A stretch of DNA of 64,000 nucleotides from Prosthecobacter dejongeii (GCF_014203045.1 NZ_JACHIF010000003.1:62001-126000); one strand, 5' to 3'. Counted from the stretch's first letter, positions 17,194 to 26,959 are shown. The notes: generated by a model not told the origin, from the sequence alone. A program made the numbers and translations.

Positions 17194-19257
17194 TTAAAAC
17201 CGGTAGGTCACGCGGAAGCGGAACATGCGCGGCTCCACGGGGTGAAAGTGCACGTCATTCACCGCTACGGCTTCGTTTGGTAGCTGGCTCTCATAGGCGT
17301 ATTCGATGTCGTTATCCGCACGATTGAGGATGTTCAGGCAATCCACGGCGGCTTCCCAGTTCTTGCGGCGGTAGCCCACGGTGCCATTCACCATGAAGCT
17401 TTCGCGCCCTTCGATCCGCCCGGTTTCTTCCAGCGGACGCCCGGTGAAGGCACGCACGCGCACGCCGGTGAACCAGCCATCCGCATTGCCCTGGGCACCC
17501 AGGGTGAAACCGCCGCTGAACATGACGGGCACGCTGTTAGGGATGCGGTCGGCATTGCCACTGTCCTTCAGGCGGGCGTAGGTCATGGCCACCTCGGCAT
17601 CCGCGCTGAACCACTGGTTAGGCCGCCAGTAGGTGGCTAGCTCCACTCCGTAGCGCTCAGAGCCGGGGCCGGGTTCATTTGTGCCGGCATCGCCCACGTA
17701 GATGAGTTCGCTGTCACTCTGCAGCCAAAAGAGCGCCAGGGTGGTGGTCAGTTCAGGAATGGCCTGGGTGCGCAGGCCGATCTCTGCGCCCATGGTGCGC
17801 ACGAGGGGGTCTGCCTGGAGGGAGCGGGCCGTCACGCCACGGGCATCGTTGCTGTGGAAGCCGGTGCCGAAGTTCAGGTACAGCTCCGTCTCATGCCAGG
17901 GGCCAAAGATGGCGCTGAATTTCGGGCTGATGATGCCTGCCCACTCGGCGTCTTCGCCATTCACGGTGCTCTGGAGTGAATCGAAGTAATACAGATCTCC
18001 GCGCAGGCCCAGAACAGTGCGGAACCACGGTGTCCAGCGGTTCACCATTTCGCCATACAGACCGGCGCTGCCTTCCCAAATGTCATCCTCGCGGGTGGTG
18101 ACGAAGCGTTTGCGGTTGCGGGTCTGGTAAAGGCCGATGCCGTTGATGAGGTCATGCCGAGTCTGGAAACCGAGGGTGAGATCCGACTTGATGCCGAAGA
18201 GGTCCCGGTCTTCCCAGGTGCGGGAAACTTGACCGCCGAAGACCCAGCGTTTTTCTGACTGCTCAAACTGGTCTCCCTGAGGCCCCTGGGTGAAGTAGGT
18301 GAAATTGGAAAAAAGGCCGAGCGAGTAGTAAATGCCGTAGAGATTGGCGCGGGTGACCACGTCGTCATCGCGGTGCTCATAGGCCATGTTCAGGCTGTAA
18401 CGCTCACTGTCGCCACCGGCGCTGGGGTCCAGCGTGGAGAAGCGATCCAGCGTGCCATTGATGACCGCGCGGCGGGGAATCTGGTCCGTGCTGACCCAGC
18501 TCCCGCGATAGCCCATGAAGGTGATGGAAAATTTGTTATCCTCATCCCCTTTGAAGTAGCGCAGGAGGCCGTTCCAGCGATTGAACTCCTCCGCCTGTTG
18601 CCAAGGGCCATCGTAATAATTGTATTCCAAACCGTAGGTTAGGCCTTGCTGCATGCCCTGCTGCTCAGCCGCCACGATGGGGAGGGTGCCAGCGATGAGG
18701 GCGCGGTAATAATTGTACTCGCCGAACTCCAGTCGCAGGATGTTTTCCGGCATCGTGTCCCACAGGAGGAAGTTGGCACTGCCAGCGGTGGAGAGGTCGC
18801 CATCCGCCGCAGTGTAGGTGCCCTTGGCGTAGTCAATGGCCTGCACCAGCTCGGGGATGACGGGGTTTAAATCCGTGTAGCCTTGGCCGTGGGCATGGGT
18901 GCGCATGTTCAGCGGCATGCCATCCAGGCTGATGGAGAAGTCCGTGCCGTGATCCAGATTGAACCCACGCAGGAAGTATTGGTTGGCCTTTCCCCCGCCT
19001 GCGTGCTGGGTGATGATGACGCCGGGGATGGTCTCCAGGATTTCACCGCGACGCATCAGCGGGCGGGACATGAAGTCCTCCTGCGTGGCGCGGCCTTTGG
19101 AGGCGCCATCAGTGGTGCCGAGGAGGTTGCTGGCTTTTCCCACCACGATGATTTCGGGCAGGGTAGGGGTATCTTCTGGGGCGGCTTCTTGAGCCGTGGC
19201 GGTGCTGGCGAAGACGAGGGCCAGCAGGGCCTTGGAAAGGGGACGGGAGAGTGACAT
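17194..19257 (-). CDS. TonB-dependent outer-membrane receptor (FecA-like), possible metal or metallophore uptake
   Basis: The start is set at ATG 19257 (MSLSRPLSKALLALVFASTA) because this gives a signal peptide; the frame extends upstream to 19374. The 687-residue product has a TonB-box-like PEIIVVG, a plug domain (RGEILETIPGVIITQHAGGG, YFLRGFNLDHGTDFSISLDG, MPLNMRTHAHGQGYTDLN) and a long beta-barrel ending in VTYRF, with terminal Phe as expected for BAM recognition. His-rich segments (RTHAHGQG, NDVHFHP) fit metal binding. The convergent COG0523 GTPase supports zinc or a similar metal as cargo, by inference only. Confidence 0.9.
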   Translation of the reverse strand: MSLSRPLSKALLALVFASTATAQEAAPEDTPTLPEIIVVGKASNLLGTTDGASKGRATQEDFMSRPLMRRGEILETIPGVIITQHAGGGKANQYFLRGFNLDHGTDFSISLDGMPLNMRTHAHGQGYTDLNPVIPELVQAIDYAKGTYTAADGDLSTAGSANFLLWDTMPENILRLEFGEYNYYRALIAGTLPIVAAEQQGMQQGLTYGLEYNYYDGPWQQAEEFNRWNGLLRYFKGDEDNKFSITFMGYRGSWVSTDQIPRRAVINGTLDRFSTLDPSAGGDSERYSLNMAYEHRDDDVVTRANLYGIYYSLGLFSNFTYFTQGPQGDQFEQSEKRWVFGGQVSRTWEDRDLFGIKSDLTLGFQTRHDLINGIGLYQTRNRKRFVTTREDDIWEGSAGLYGEMVNRWTPWFRTVLGLRGDLYYFDSLQSTVNGEDAEWAGIISPKFSAIFGPWHETELYLNFGTGFHSNDARGVTARSLQADPLVRTMGAEIGLRTQAIPELTTTLALFWLQSDSELIYVGDAGTNEPGPGSERYGVELATYWRPNQWFSADAEVAMTYARLKDSGNADRIPNSVPVMFSGGFTLGAQGNADGWFTGVRVRAFTGRPLEETGRIEGRESFMVNGTVGYRRKNWEAAVDCLNILNRADNDIEYAYESQLPNEAVAVNDVHFHPVEPRMFRFRVTYRF

Positions 19258-19383
19258 GAAAAGAGAATGAAAAGAGTGCGCAGAGCGGTGGAATACCGGT
19301 GCAGGTGCTGAGAGTGACCTGGGAGACAGGCCATGTGTATGACGAGACGGGCCATGCTGCGAAGGCAGGGTCACGTGCTCACA

Positions 19384-19800
19384 TCAGCAACTCCGTGGCG
19401 GCGGCAGCGGCGGTGCCTGGGCACGGCGGTGAGGCACGGGATCATGCCCGGCCCCGGTGGGGATTTTCAGCACGGCAGGTCGCCGCCAGCCCGGCTGGGC
19501 AAAGTCATTCAGCGCCCAGAGTTTGCTCTTGCTGTCTTTCAGCTTCGCAGGCGCAGGGCCGTGCGGTTTCACCGGCGGCTGCAGGCCTTCATCTGCGGAC
19601 CAAGTCCACTCCCCAGCACTGAGGGCGGCTGCACCTTCCAGATTTTCCAGCGTGTGGGTGACGCTCTGGGCGAGTGTCATCTCCCGGTCTGCCATGAGGC
19701 GCGTGACCATCATCAGGCCGCCCAACACCAAAGGCCCGCCCAGCAGTTGAAACAGGGCGAGCAGGTATAGGAGACGGGCATGTCGCAGCAGGACGGCCAT
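19384..19800 (-). CDS. Small membrane-anchored hypothetical protein
   Basis: The 138-residue frame has one hydrophobic segment near the N-terminus (LLYLLALFQLLGGPLVLGG) followed by a Pro/Lys-rich soluble part with WTWSADEG and WALNDFAQPGW, ending in a Pro/Arg tail. It lies upstream of the TonB receptor on the same strand, 126 bp apart, and could be part of the same unit. No family is recognised. High-GC frames can be open by chance, so this is a moderate call. Confidence 0.45.
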   Translation of the reverse strand: MAVLLRHARLLYLLALFQLLGGPLVLGGLMMVTRLMADREMTLAQSVTHTLENLEGAAALSAGEWTWSADEGLQPPVKPHGPAPAKLKDSKSKLWALNDFAQPGWRRPAVLKIPTGAGHDPVPHRRAQAPPLPPPRSC

Positions 19801-19859
19801 TTAAGAGCGCATCCTGACGAAGAGAGGCCACCTGTGCAAGCACCAGATGTGTCACGCCC

Positions 19860-22800
19860 TCACTGAGGCCGCAGCAACACGCTGCCAGAAAGGATGGGCG
19901 TGGCCACCGGGCCGCCGGGGCTGGGCAGGGCGGGCAGCAGGAAGTAACCGACACCGCGATAATTCACCCCCTCCCGAATCAGCAGGCCCTGGAGGGTGAC
20001 GCTGCGTTTGATTTCCTTTGCCCCAGCGCTGGGCGCATCCGTGAGGGTGAAGCTGCCACTGAGCAGGCCCGTGGTCACGACGGCGGAGAGGCGCGTGGCG
20101 GCGGGATTGCTCGCAGGGGCAAAGGCGGTGATCTTGCTTTTCAGGGCGATGTTCAGGTCTTGATCAGGATTGTCTGAGGTGGTTTCGATCTCGGCAAAGT
20201 CGAATTCCACACGCCCATTTTGCACCCCGGCCTGGAGGTTTAAGATCACGTCCGTAGGGCCCACCGGCGGCACATGCCGTGCCCCCACAGCCTCCAGCGG
20301 CACGGGATCTTCCTCGGGCGTGCCAGGCAGGCCGAAGCCAGCCTTGTACAGCCGCGCGGAGGCCAGTGCGCTGGCCGGACGTGTCCAGGTGAGCGCGCCC
20401 GTGACGGTGTTGTCATCCGGGTCATTTAGCATCTCAGGGTCCAGCGTCAGCAGGCCTAACAAACTGCCCTTCACCGGAGTGGTGTAGAGGGCCTGATACA
20501 TCAGCACCTCCCCCTGCGGGCCTAGCACGGAGGCGCAGGTGAATTTTTCCCCATCCGCCGTGCGACCCGCAGCGATGAGCTTGCCATCTGCCAGAGGCGT
20601 GAAGGAGCCGTAACCCCACCCCTGCGGCACATCCGCATCACCCGTTAGGCCGCTGGCCTCTTTCAGCCGCAGGCCAAAGGTATGCAGGCCCTGGAAGGCG
20701 GAGGCAGCAGGGCCTTTAGCATTCCATTTCTGATGCCAAGCCGTGAGCGGCACCTGCTGGCCGGAGGCGGCCACGCTGGCCTGGGTGAGGCGGTGATTCG
20801 CAAAGTCCACCTCAAACGTCAGCGTGAGCGGAGCTGGCAGCGGCTTGCCGGGAGGCTGGATCTGCACCTGGCCGAATGGCAGCGCGGCACCGCCGGAGAC
20901 CAGCGTTAACTGGCCTTTGAAGGGCATCTTCACACTGCCCTGGGTGAGGCTACCGCTGAACCCACCCAGGCTGGTGAGGGTGAGGTCTAGCCGCTGGCCT
21001 AACCTTTGATTGACCACGGCATGACGCTCAGCCAAACCGACGTAGGCTCCCGCCAGGCCCGTGGGGTAGGGCTCGATGGTGATCGTCTGGCGGCTTTGCC
21101 CAGAGCCCACGCCATTGGTCGCGATCAGCAAGACCTCCTCATAGGTGCCAGGCTTCGTGGGGATGCCGGTGATTTCGCCCGTCTTGGCATTCACCTTCAG
21201 GCCTGGGGGCAGATTTTTGGCCGCGTAAGAGAGTGGGGTTTTGTGCACCAATTCACTGGTGCGAATGACGTGGTAAAAGGAGCCCCCCACGATGCCCTCT
21301 TTCAGATTTTGAGTGGCATTCACGATGGGGACATCGTGGTAAATGCGCAGGTGCGTGGTGGCCCCCGCCGTGGCGGTGCTGTCCCCGGTTTTCACCTCAC
21401 ACACGTAGGTGCCACTCTGGGCTGTGAGGAGGTTTTTGAGCGTTAAGCTGGGGGTGAATTTACCCATGAGATTGGGGCCTTCTTCCAAGCTGGGGCCGCC
21501 GACTTTTTTCCATTCGTACTGAAGGTTAGGCCCTGCGGCCTTGGCGGTGAGGGTCACGGCTTTCCTTTCCTGGAGGGCCAGTGTTTTTTCACTATCCTCC
21601 ACCACGGCAAGGCGGGCCGCAGAGCTATCCAGCGAGGAGACGGGCTGCCCCCCAGTGACATGGACGGTGTAGGTGCCAGCATCCGTCAATTGGGTGCTGG
21701 TAAAGGTGAGACTGGCCCCGGTGGCCCCTGGGACCGGGCGGCTATTTTTCCGCCAGAGGTAACTCTGCACGTCAGGCCCTGCCGTGACGCTGAGGGTGGC
21801 GGTGCTGCCCAGTTTCACCACCTGGCTGCGCGGTGGAAGGGCGATGCTCAGGGCATTCGAGCCTTGCCCACTGAGGCTGATGAGGAAGGGGCTTTCGTCC
21901 GGGTCATTGCTCAGCACCCGCAGCGTGGCCGTGCGTGCGCCTGTGGCCTGGGGGGCAAAGGTGAGCGGCACCTGCATCTCCCCACCGGCACCCAGAGTGC
22001 TGCTGGCGAGACTGCCGACCGTGAAATCTGCCGCGTGTGTGCCGGTGACTTCCACCGCCAGACTGGTGAGATTTTCCGTCCCGGAGTTTTGAATGATGAG
22101 GGTCTGCGTGGCACTGGTGCCGACGCCCACACTTTGAAAAGCCAGGCTGGCCGCGCCCGGAACGAAGGCGGGCTGGGACGGCAGCAGGAGCGTGATGTCC
22201 ACCGGGGGCAGTTGAGCATTCACCTCCAGCGGCAGGCTGAAGGGCCACGTGCGACCTGAGATGATCGGCCTAACCGAAAGTAAATAACGCCCCGTCGCCG
22301 GTGGGGTGAACTGAAAGCCCGTCTGCCCGGGAGTGACTGCTGCCACCACGCCGCTGGTGGCATCCAGCACCTGGCTGAAGGTCACCTCATCCACATACCA
22401 GCCCAGAGCGGCATCCGTACCGGGGAAAAAATCTCCCCCCTGCACCTCATAGTTAAAGCGGATCTGGACGTGCTTTCCCACAAAAGCCGCGAGGGACACC
22501 GTGCGGAGCTGGAAGGACGCCTCTCCAGCCACGCTGCTCTGGCCGCTGGGCGTGGCCCCAGGTTGGGCGTAAACATCCACCCAGTGAGTGCCGCCATCGG
22601 CGGTGACCTGCACTTTGGCCACCTGGTTTTCCGTGGCGAAGCGGAGGCGGCTGCGGAAGCTCATCTGGCCACCGGCTTGCACCACAAAGGTCTCCGGGTA
22701 GGTGAGCCGCTCCGCCGTGTAGGCCACTTCAGGATGCGTCAGCCGATACGCGGCCGTGCCTGCGTGCTTCACCGTGGTGGAGCGCGGGCTGTACGTGCCC

Positions 22801-23879
22801 GTGGTGGCCTGGGTGACACGGGTCAAACTCTCCGCACCATCATTCGCGGCTGCCTGGGGGGCCAGCGCCTCCCACTGATACGCGGTGGCCCCCGTCACGG
22901 CGGGGAAGGTGTAAGCCGCCGCTGTGCCCGCCAGCGGCGCGACCGACCCCGTAGGCAGGGGCGAGACAAAGGCAGGCTTAAAGTCCACCTTCACATTGGC
23001 TCCGCCGACAATGTTTGCCTGCGCGGTTGCATTGGCCCCCAGGCCGGAAAAAGTCACCGTGCGGTTGGCATTCGCCGTGGGCACCGGCACGGCATAGCCG
23101 CCTGAGTTTGCCGTGATGGCATGGAAGCTGGAGCCTGCCACATTCACGGTTAGGCCACCGATGCCCTCACCCAGATCATAAAAGTCATTGCCATTCAGGT
23201 CATAAAAGGCCACGCCCGTGACGTAGGCCAGGCTGCTCACTTGACTGCCAAAATTTTGCGTCACCAGTTGCGGCCCCACCCCCTGCTGCGTGGTGGCATT
23301 GAAATTCGTGCCTTTCAGCACACCGATGCCGACTTCACGAAAGTCACCATGGATGCTTTCGCGGTGGCCGCGTGGGTCCTGCATGCCATCGTTATCGCCG
23401 TCGTTTCCCCAGTCCACCTGGAAGCCCGCATGGCCATGGAAGACGGATTGGGAAAAGGAAAACACATTTTCCCCCAGCGCCGTGAAGGGGTAACCCACCC
23501 GGATCACACGATCTCCCAGGTCATCTCCATTGCTGCTGGTGTGCCCCTGAAAGGCATGGTCCAGCATGTCCTGTGTGTGCCCGCGTGCCATCTGGGTAAG
23601 CTGGGCATTCATGGCCAAAGGCGGGCGCACGGGCAGCGCGGCAAATTCCTGAAGCATCAGCGGGACATCCACCTGAAAGCCATCCATGGCAGCCCGCACG
23701 GCCTCATCCGTGGTGGCGGCCAGGCGCTGGCCCTCTGCGGTGGGATTGGCCCGGCCACGGTTGATCATCTCTAGGTAAAGCTGCTCCTCATCCGTCGGTG
23801 CGCCCGTGGAATACAGCGTGGTCCCCTGCGCCCATGCAGATGAGGCCAGGGCGAGAGTCAGGAGCAGGGCAGCTTTCAT
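19860..23879 (-). CDS. Very large secreted CAP/SCP-domain protein with Ig-like modules
   Basis: The 1339-residue product has a signal peptide (MKAALLLTLALASSAWA). Residues about 30-210 form a CAP (SCP/PR-1) domain: YLEMINRGRANP, MARGHTQDMLDH, GENVFSFSQ, HRESIHGDFREVGIG. Next come an SdrD-like/dockerin-type linker (FYDLNGNDFYDLGEGIGG), an abnormal-spindle/choice-of-anchor type domain (LAFQSVGVGTSATQTLIIQN), two Ig-like domains (SYLWRKNSRPVPGATG; YEWKKVGGPS), a putative-Ig domain (LPPGLKVNAKTGEITGIPTK) and a C-terminal beta-rich region. That last region shares a pattern (RSVTLQG-L...GYFLLPALP...LSGSV) with the N-terminal part of the FGE-domain protein encoded at 47730. It is an extracellular protein; CAP activity is unknown. 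Confidence 0.85.
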   Translation of the reverse strand: MKAALLLTLALASSAWAQGTTLYSTGAPTDEEQLYLEMINRGRANPTAEGQRLAATTDEAVRAAMDGFQVDVPLMLQEFAALPVRPPLAMNAQLTQMARGHTQDMLDHAFQGHTSSNGDDLGDRVIRVGYPFTALGENVFSFSQSVFHGHAGFQVDWGNDGDNDGMQDPRGHRESIHGDFREVGIGVLKGTNFNATTQQGVGPQLVTQNFGSQVSSLAYVTGVAFYDLNGNDFYDLGEGIGGLTVNVAGSSFHAITANSGGYAVPVPTANANRTVTFSGLGANATAQANIVGGANVKVDFKPAFVSPLPTGSVAPLAGTAAAYTFPAVTGATAYQWEALAPQAAANDGAESLTRVTQATTGTYSPRSTTVKHAGTAAYRLTHPEVAYTAERLTYPETFVVQAGGQMSFRSRLRFATENQVAKVQVTADGGTHWVDVYAQPGATPSGQSSVAGEASFQLRTVSLAAFVGKHVQIRFNYEVQGGDFFPGTDAALGWYVDEVTFSQVLDATSGVVAAVTPGQTGFQFTPPATGRYLLSVRPIISGRTWPFSLPLEVNAQLPPVDITLLLPSQPAFVPGAASLAFQSVGVGTSATQTLIIQNSGTENLTSLAVEVTGTHAADFTVGSLASSTLGAGGEMQVPLTFAPQATGARTATLRVLSNDPDESPFLISLSGQGSNALSIALPPRSQVVKLGSTATLSVTAGPDVQSYLWRKNSRPVPGATGASLTFTSTQLTDAGTYTVHVTGGQPVSSLDSSAARLAVVEDSEKTLALQERKAVTLTAKAAGPNLQYEWKKVGGPSLEEGPNLMGKFTPSLTLKNLLTAQSGTYVCEVKTGDSTATAGATTHLRIYHDVPIVNATQNLKEGIVGGSFYHVIRTSELVHKTPLSYAAKNLPPGLKVNAKTGEITGIPTKPGTYEEVLLIATNGVGSGQSRQTITIEPYPTGLAGAYVGLAERHAVVNQRLGQRLDLTLTSLGGFSGSLTQGSVKMPFKGQLTLVSGGAALPFGQVQIQPPGKPLPAPLTLTFEVDFANHRLTQASVAASGQQVPLTAWHQKWNAKGPAASAFQGLHTFGLRLKEASGLTGDADVPQGWGYGSFTPLADGKLIAAGRTADGEKFTCASVLGPQGEVLMYQALYTTPVKGSLLGLLTLDPEMLNDPDDNTVTGALTWTRPASALASARLYKAGFGLPGTPEEDPVPLEAVGARHVPPVGPTDVILNLQAGVQNGRVEFDFAEIETTSDNPDQDLNIALKSKITAFAPASNPAATRLSAVVTTGLLSGSFTLTDAPSAGAKEIKRSVTLQGLLIREGVNYRGVGYFLLPALPSPGGPVATPILSGSVLLRPQ

Positions 23880-24003
23880 GCTATATTATCCTCTACCCCA
23901 CCTTTCCGGCAAGGTATCAGTTAGGCACTGGGCGGGGCAGGGGATCGGGCTACGGCGTCCCACTTGCAGGCCCCCATTCATCCTCATTCGCCCCCTTCTA
24001 TCC

Positions 24004-24024
24004 TGGGCCTCTGCCGCAGGCCCA
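24004..24024. terminator. Possible hairpin after galE
   Basis: TGGGCCT (24004-24010) pairs with AGGCCCA (24018-24024) around a seven-base loop, just beyond the galE stop. There is no T-run, so a terminator role is uncertain. Confidence 0.3.
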
Positions 24025-24029
24025 TCCCC

Positions 24030-25037
24030 TCACTCCGCGTAGTGGCCTTTTTTGGGGCCGGTCATCCAGTTCCAGGCGCTTTGGATGTGCTCGCGCGGGT
24101 CCTGGTGCTGGGCTTCCCAGCCGAGCAGGGCCTTCGCTTTCGCCGGTTGGCAGATGAGTTCGGGCGGGTCGCCGGCGCGGCGTGGGCCGTAGCTCACCGG
24201 GATGCTTTTGCCCGTCACAGCCTGGGCGGTCTGGATGATCTCATTCACGCTGAAACCGCGCCCGGTACCCAGGTTCACGGCCTCGGTGCTGCCACCGCCG
24301 CGCAGGTAGCCCAGGGCCAGAGCGTGGGCGCTGGCCAGATCATTGACATGGATGTAGTCGCGGATGCAGGTGCCATCGGGCGTCGGGTAGTCCGTGCCAA
24401 AAACGGTGATGTCCGCGATCTCCCCCGCCGCCGCCATGAGGATGCGCGGGATGAGGTGCGTCTCAGGATCGTGATCCTCGCCGATCTGGCCTTCCGGGTC
24501 GCAGCCGCTGGCGTTGAAGTAGCGGAGGAATACCGACTTCAGGCCCCAGGCATGGTCGCAGTCCCGCAGCACCCGCTCCAGCATCCACTTGCTGGCGCCA
24601 TACGGGTTCACCGGGGCCTGTGGATGGCTCTCATCCATGGGCACATGCACGGGATTGCCATAGGTGGCGCAGGTGGAGGAAAAAATGAAACGGCGGCAGC
24701 CATGGCGCTGCATCGCCTCCAGCAGCACCAGCGGGGCGGCCAAGTTATTGCGGTAGTATTTCAGCGGGTCCGTCACCGATTCCCCCACATAGGCGTAAGC
24801 GGCAAAGTGCAGCACGGCCTCCGGCTGGTGATCGCAGAAGATCTGGTCCACCAGCTCCGCATCGCTCATGTCACCATGGATGAAGGTGACCTGATCCAGC
24901 GGCAGGGCCTCACGATGGCCAAAGACCAAATTGTCCAGCACCACCAGGCGCTCCCCCTGGGCCAGGAGATGCTTCACCGTGTGTGAGCCGATGTAGCCTG
25001 CGCCACCGGTGATCAAAAGAGTGCCTTGGGATGCCAT
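24030..25037 (-). CDS. galE: UDP-glucose 4-epimerase
   Basis: The 335-residue extended short-chain dehydrogenase interconverts UDP-glucose and UDP-galactose using bound NAD. The Rossmann motif TGGAGYIGSH is at residues 10-19. The catalytic set is SSTCATYG (Ser/Thr near 121-122) with Tyr146 and Lys150 in NPYGASKWM. KYYRNNLA and DGTCIRDYIHVNDLA are typical GalE signatures. Product sugars would feed surface polysaccharide or galactose use. It is divergent from the oxidoreductase gene with about 100 bp between starts. Confidence 0.95.
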   Translation of the reverse strand: MASQGTLLITGGAGYIGSHTVKHLLAQGERLVVLDNLVFGHREALPLDQVTFIHGDMSDAELVDQIFCDHQPEAVLHFAAYAYVGESVTDPLKYYRNNLAAPLVLLEAMQRHGCRRFIFSSTCATYGNPVHVPMDESHPQAPVNPYGASKWMLERVLRDCDHAWGLKSVFLRYFNASGCDPEGQIGEDHDPETHLIPRILMAAAGEIADITVFGTDYPTPDGTCIRDYIHVNDLASAHALALGYLRGGGSTEAVNLGTGRGFSVNEIIQTAQAVTGKSIPVSYGPRRAGDPPELICQPAKAKALLGWEAQHQDPREHIQSAWNWMTGPKKGHYAE

Positions 25038-25137
25038 GACGTGCCCTTAGCCATCGCTCAGGCAGACTGCAATACCAAATCCGGTGACTTTATCGCAGTT
25101 GACCGCCGCTTTCCCCCTCGCTAGCCTCGCCATCTCT

Positions 25138-26295
25138 ATGGAAACCGTCAGACTCGGCATCGTTGGACTCGGCAACATGGGCAAGGCCCATCTCGCAAAC
25201 ATTCGCGCCGGCAAAGTGCCCGGACTGCGCGTCACCGCCATGTGCGAAAGCGTGGGCACCCTGCCTGCGCAGTTGGAGGGGGAACAGCCCTTCACGGACG
25301 TGAGCGCCATGATCAAGTCCGGCCGCATTGATGCCATCCTCATCTGCACCCCCCATTTCAGCCACACCACCATCGGCATCGAGGCCCTACAAAACGGCCT
25401 CCACGTCCTCGTGGAAAAGCCCATCTCGGTGCATAAGGCCGACTGCGAGCGCCTCATCGCCGCGCACACGGACAAGAGCAAAATCTTTGCCGCCATGTTC
25501 AACATGCGCACGAACGCCTGCTTCAAAAAGGTGAAGGACCTCATTGATAGCGGTGAGCTGGGCCAGATCCGCCGCGTGCACTGGGAAGTGACCAACTGGT
25601 TCCGCACCAACTACTACTACGCCACCGGCGGCTGGCGCGGCACCTGGAAGGGTGAAGGCGGCGGCGTGCTGATGAACCAGTGCCCTCACAATCTGGACCT
25701 CTTCCAGTGGATGTTCGGTGTGCCGAAGACCGTGCGCGGCTTCTGCCAGTTCGGGCGTTTTCATGAGATCGAGGTGGAAGACGATGTCACCGCCGTGATG
25801 CAGTATGAAAACGGCACCACCGCCACCTTTGTCACCTCCACTGGCGAGGCCCCAGGCGTGAACAAACTGGAAATCTCCGCTGAAAATGGCCGCCTCACCG
25901 TCACGGACGGCGCCAAGATCCACTTCCAGCGCAATCGCCAGCCCATGAGCAAATTCTGCATGGAGGCGGAGGCCGCCTTCGCCATGCCTGAAAGCTGGCA
26001 CATCGAGATCCCCGTGGCGGAAAGCGGCGGTCAGCACGTGGAAATCCTGCAAAACTTCACCAACGCCATCCTCAAAGGTGAAAAACTCCTCAGCCCTGCT
26101 GAAGAAGGCATCCACAGCGTGGAGCTGGCCAATGCCATCCTCCTCAGCACCTGGCAGGACAAAGCTATCGAGCTGCCCATGAGCGCCGCTGACTATGAGC
26201 GTATCCTCATTGAAAAAGGCGAGGCCAGCACCTTCCAGAAGACCAAAGTGGTGGCGAAAGCCAGCGCGGACGACTTCGCGAAGAGCTTCCGCTAA
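25138..26295 (+). CDS. Gfo/Idh/MocA family NAD(P)-dependent oxidoreductase
   Basis: The start is taken at ATG 25138 (METVRLGIVGLGNMGKAHLA), which places the Rossmann motif GIVGLGNMG next to the N-terminus; the upstream extension looks non-coding. The 385-residue product has the conserved EKPISVHKADCE (EKP motif, dinucleotide and catalytic Lys) and a C-terminal alpha/beta substrate domain with GGGVLMNQCPHNLDLFQWMFG, where His is the usual catalytic residue. Family members oxidise or reduce sugars, inositols or their derivatives. The substrate is not predictable here. Confidence 0.92.
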   Translation: METVRLGIVGLGNMGKAHLANIRAGKVPGLRVTAMCESVGTLPAQLEGEQPFTDVSAMIKSGRIDAILICTPHFSHTTIGIEALQNGLHVLVEKPISVHKADCERLIAAHTDKSKIFAAMFNMRTNACFKKVKDLIDSGELGQIRRVHWEVTNWFRTNYYYATGGWRGTWKGEGGGVLMNQCPHNLDLFQWMFGVPKTVRGFCQFGRFHEIEVEDDVTAVMQYENGTTATFVTSTGEAPGVNKLEISAENGRLTVTDGAKIHFQRNRQPMSKFCMEAEAAFAMPESWHIEIPVAESGGQHVEILQNFTNAILKGEKLLSPAEEGIHSVELANAILLSTWQDKAIELPMSAADYERILIEKGEASTFQKTKVVAKASADDFAKSFR

Positions 26296-26300
26296 ACCCC

Positions 26301-26318
26301 GCACCGTGTGAACGGTGC
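26301..26318. terminator. Short hairpin after the oxidoreductase gene
   Basis: GCACCG and CGGTGC form a 6-bp stem around TGTGAA, 5 bp beyond the stop. It lacks a T-run, so it is a weak candidate. Confidence 0.35.
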
Positions 26319-26562
26319 CGCCCTCTCTCACCACTCCACGCCAGGTTCCCGGCCCCCCGCCGCTCCTGCGCGTGGAGTTTTTAATTCCGGGCACACCCTT
26401 CTCCCAGGAGAGCCCGCAGGCAGGCGAAGAAAAAGTCACCCTCAGGATATCTCTAAAGAAACACAGACCTGCTTCGTTAACCCCATCCCTCCCCCCTTTT
26501 TTACCCCGTCTCGAAACCGCAGTTGTCCACCGCGCGTATCGTGGCAACATCCCCCACCACCT

Positions 26563-26901
26563 ATGCCCCTCGCCGCTTACCATCTTCTCCACATCCTAGG
26601 TCTCATCCTCGTGTACATCGGCTTCGGCGCGCTGCTATCCAATGACAGCGCCAAGTCCGCCATGAAGTGGCACGGCACCGGCTTGGTCATCAGCCTCGTC
26701 TCCGGCTTTGGCATGCTGGCCAAAATGGGCCTCTTCAGCGCCCTGCCTACCTGGGTCTATGTGAAACTGGCCCTCTGGCTGGTCCTCGGTTTCCTCCCCG
26801 TCTTGGCCAAGCGCCGCGTGGTGAAGCCCTCCCTCATCATCGTCATCGCCGCCCTCATCGGCGTGTTCATGGGTTACCTGGGCTACACCAAGTCGCTCTA
26901 A
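26563..26901 (+). CDS. Small four-helix membrane protein
   Basis: The start is placed at ATG 26563 (MPLAAYHLLHILGLILVYIG); upstream sequence in frame lacks protein character. The 112-residue product has four hydrophobic helices: YHLLHILGLILVYIGFGALL, HGTGLVISLVSGFGMLA, YVKLALWLVLGFLPVLA and LIIVIAALIGVFMGYLGY. The N-terminal HLLHILG and KWHG pattern vaguely resembles SirB-type small membrane proteins, but I would not assign that. Function is unknown; the hydrophobic periodicity makes it a credible gene. Confidence 0.75.
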   Translation: MPLAAYHLLHILGLILVYIGFGALLSNDSAKSAMKWHGTGLVISLVSGFGMLAKMGLFSALPTWVYVKLALWLVLGFLPVLAKRRVVKPSLIIVIAALIGVFMGYLGYTKSL

Positions 26902-26930
26902 GGTTTCGCCCCATTTAGCCGCTTTCTAAA

Positions 26931-26959
26931 ACGCACGAAGTGGTCACCGCTTCGTGCGT
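26931..26959. promoter_or_regulatory. Perfect 10-bp inverted repeat
   Basis: ACGCACGAAG (26931-26940) and CTTCGTGCGT (26950-26959) flank TGGTCACCG. It lies 30 bp after the small membrane protein gene and 200 bp before the peptidase gene. No T-run follows on either strand, so it may be an operator, an RNA hairpin or a weak terminator. Confidence 0.55.
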
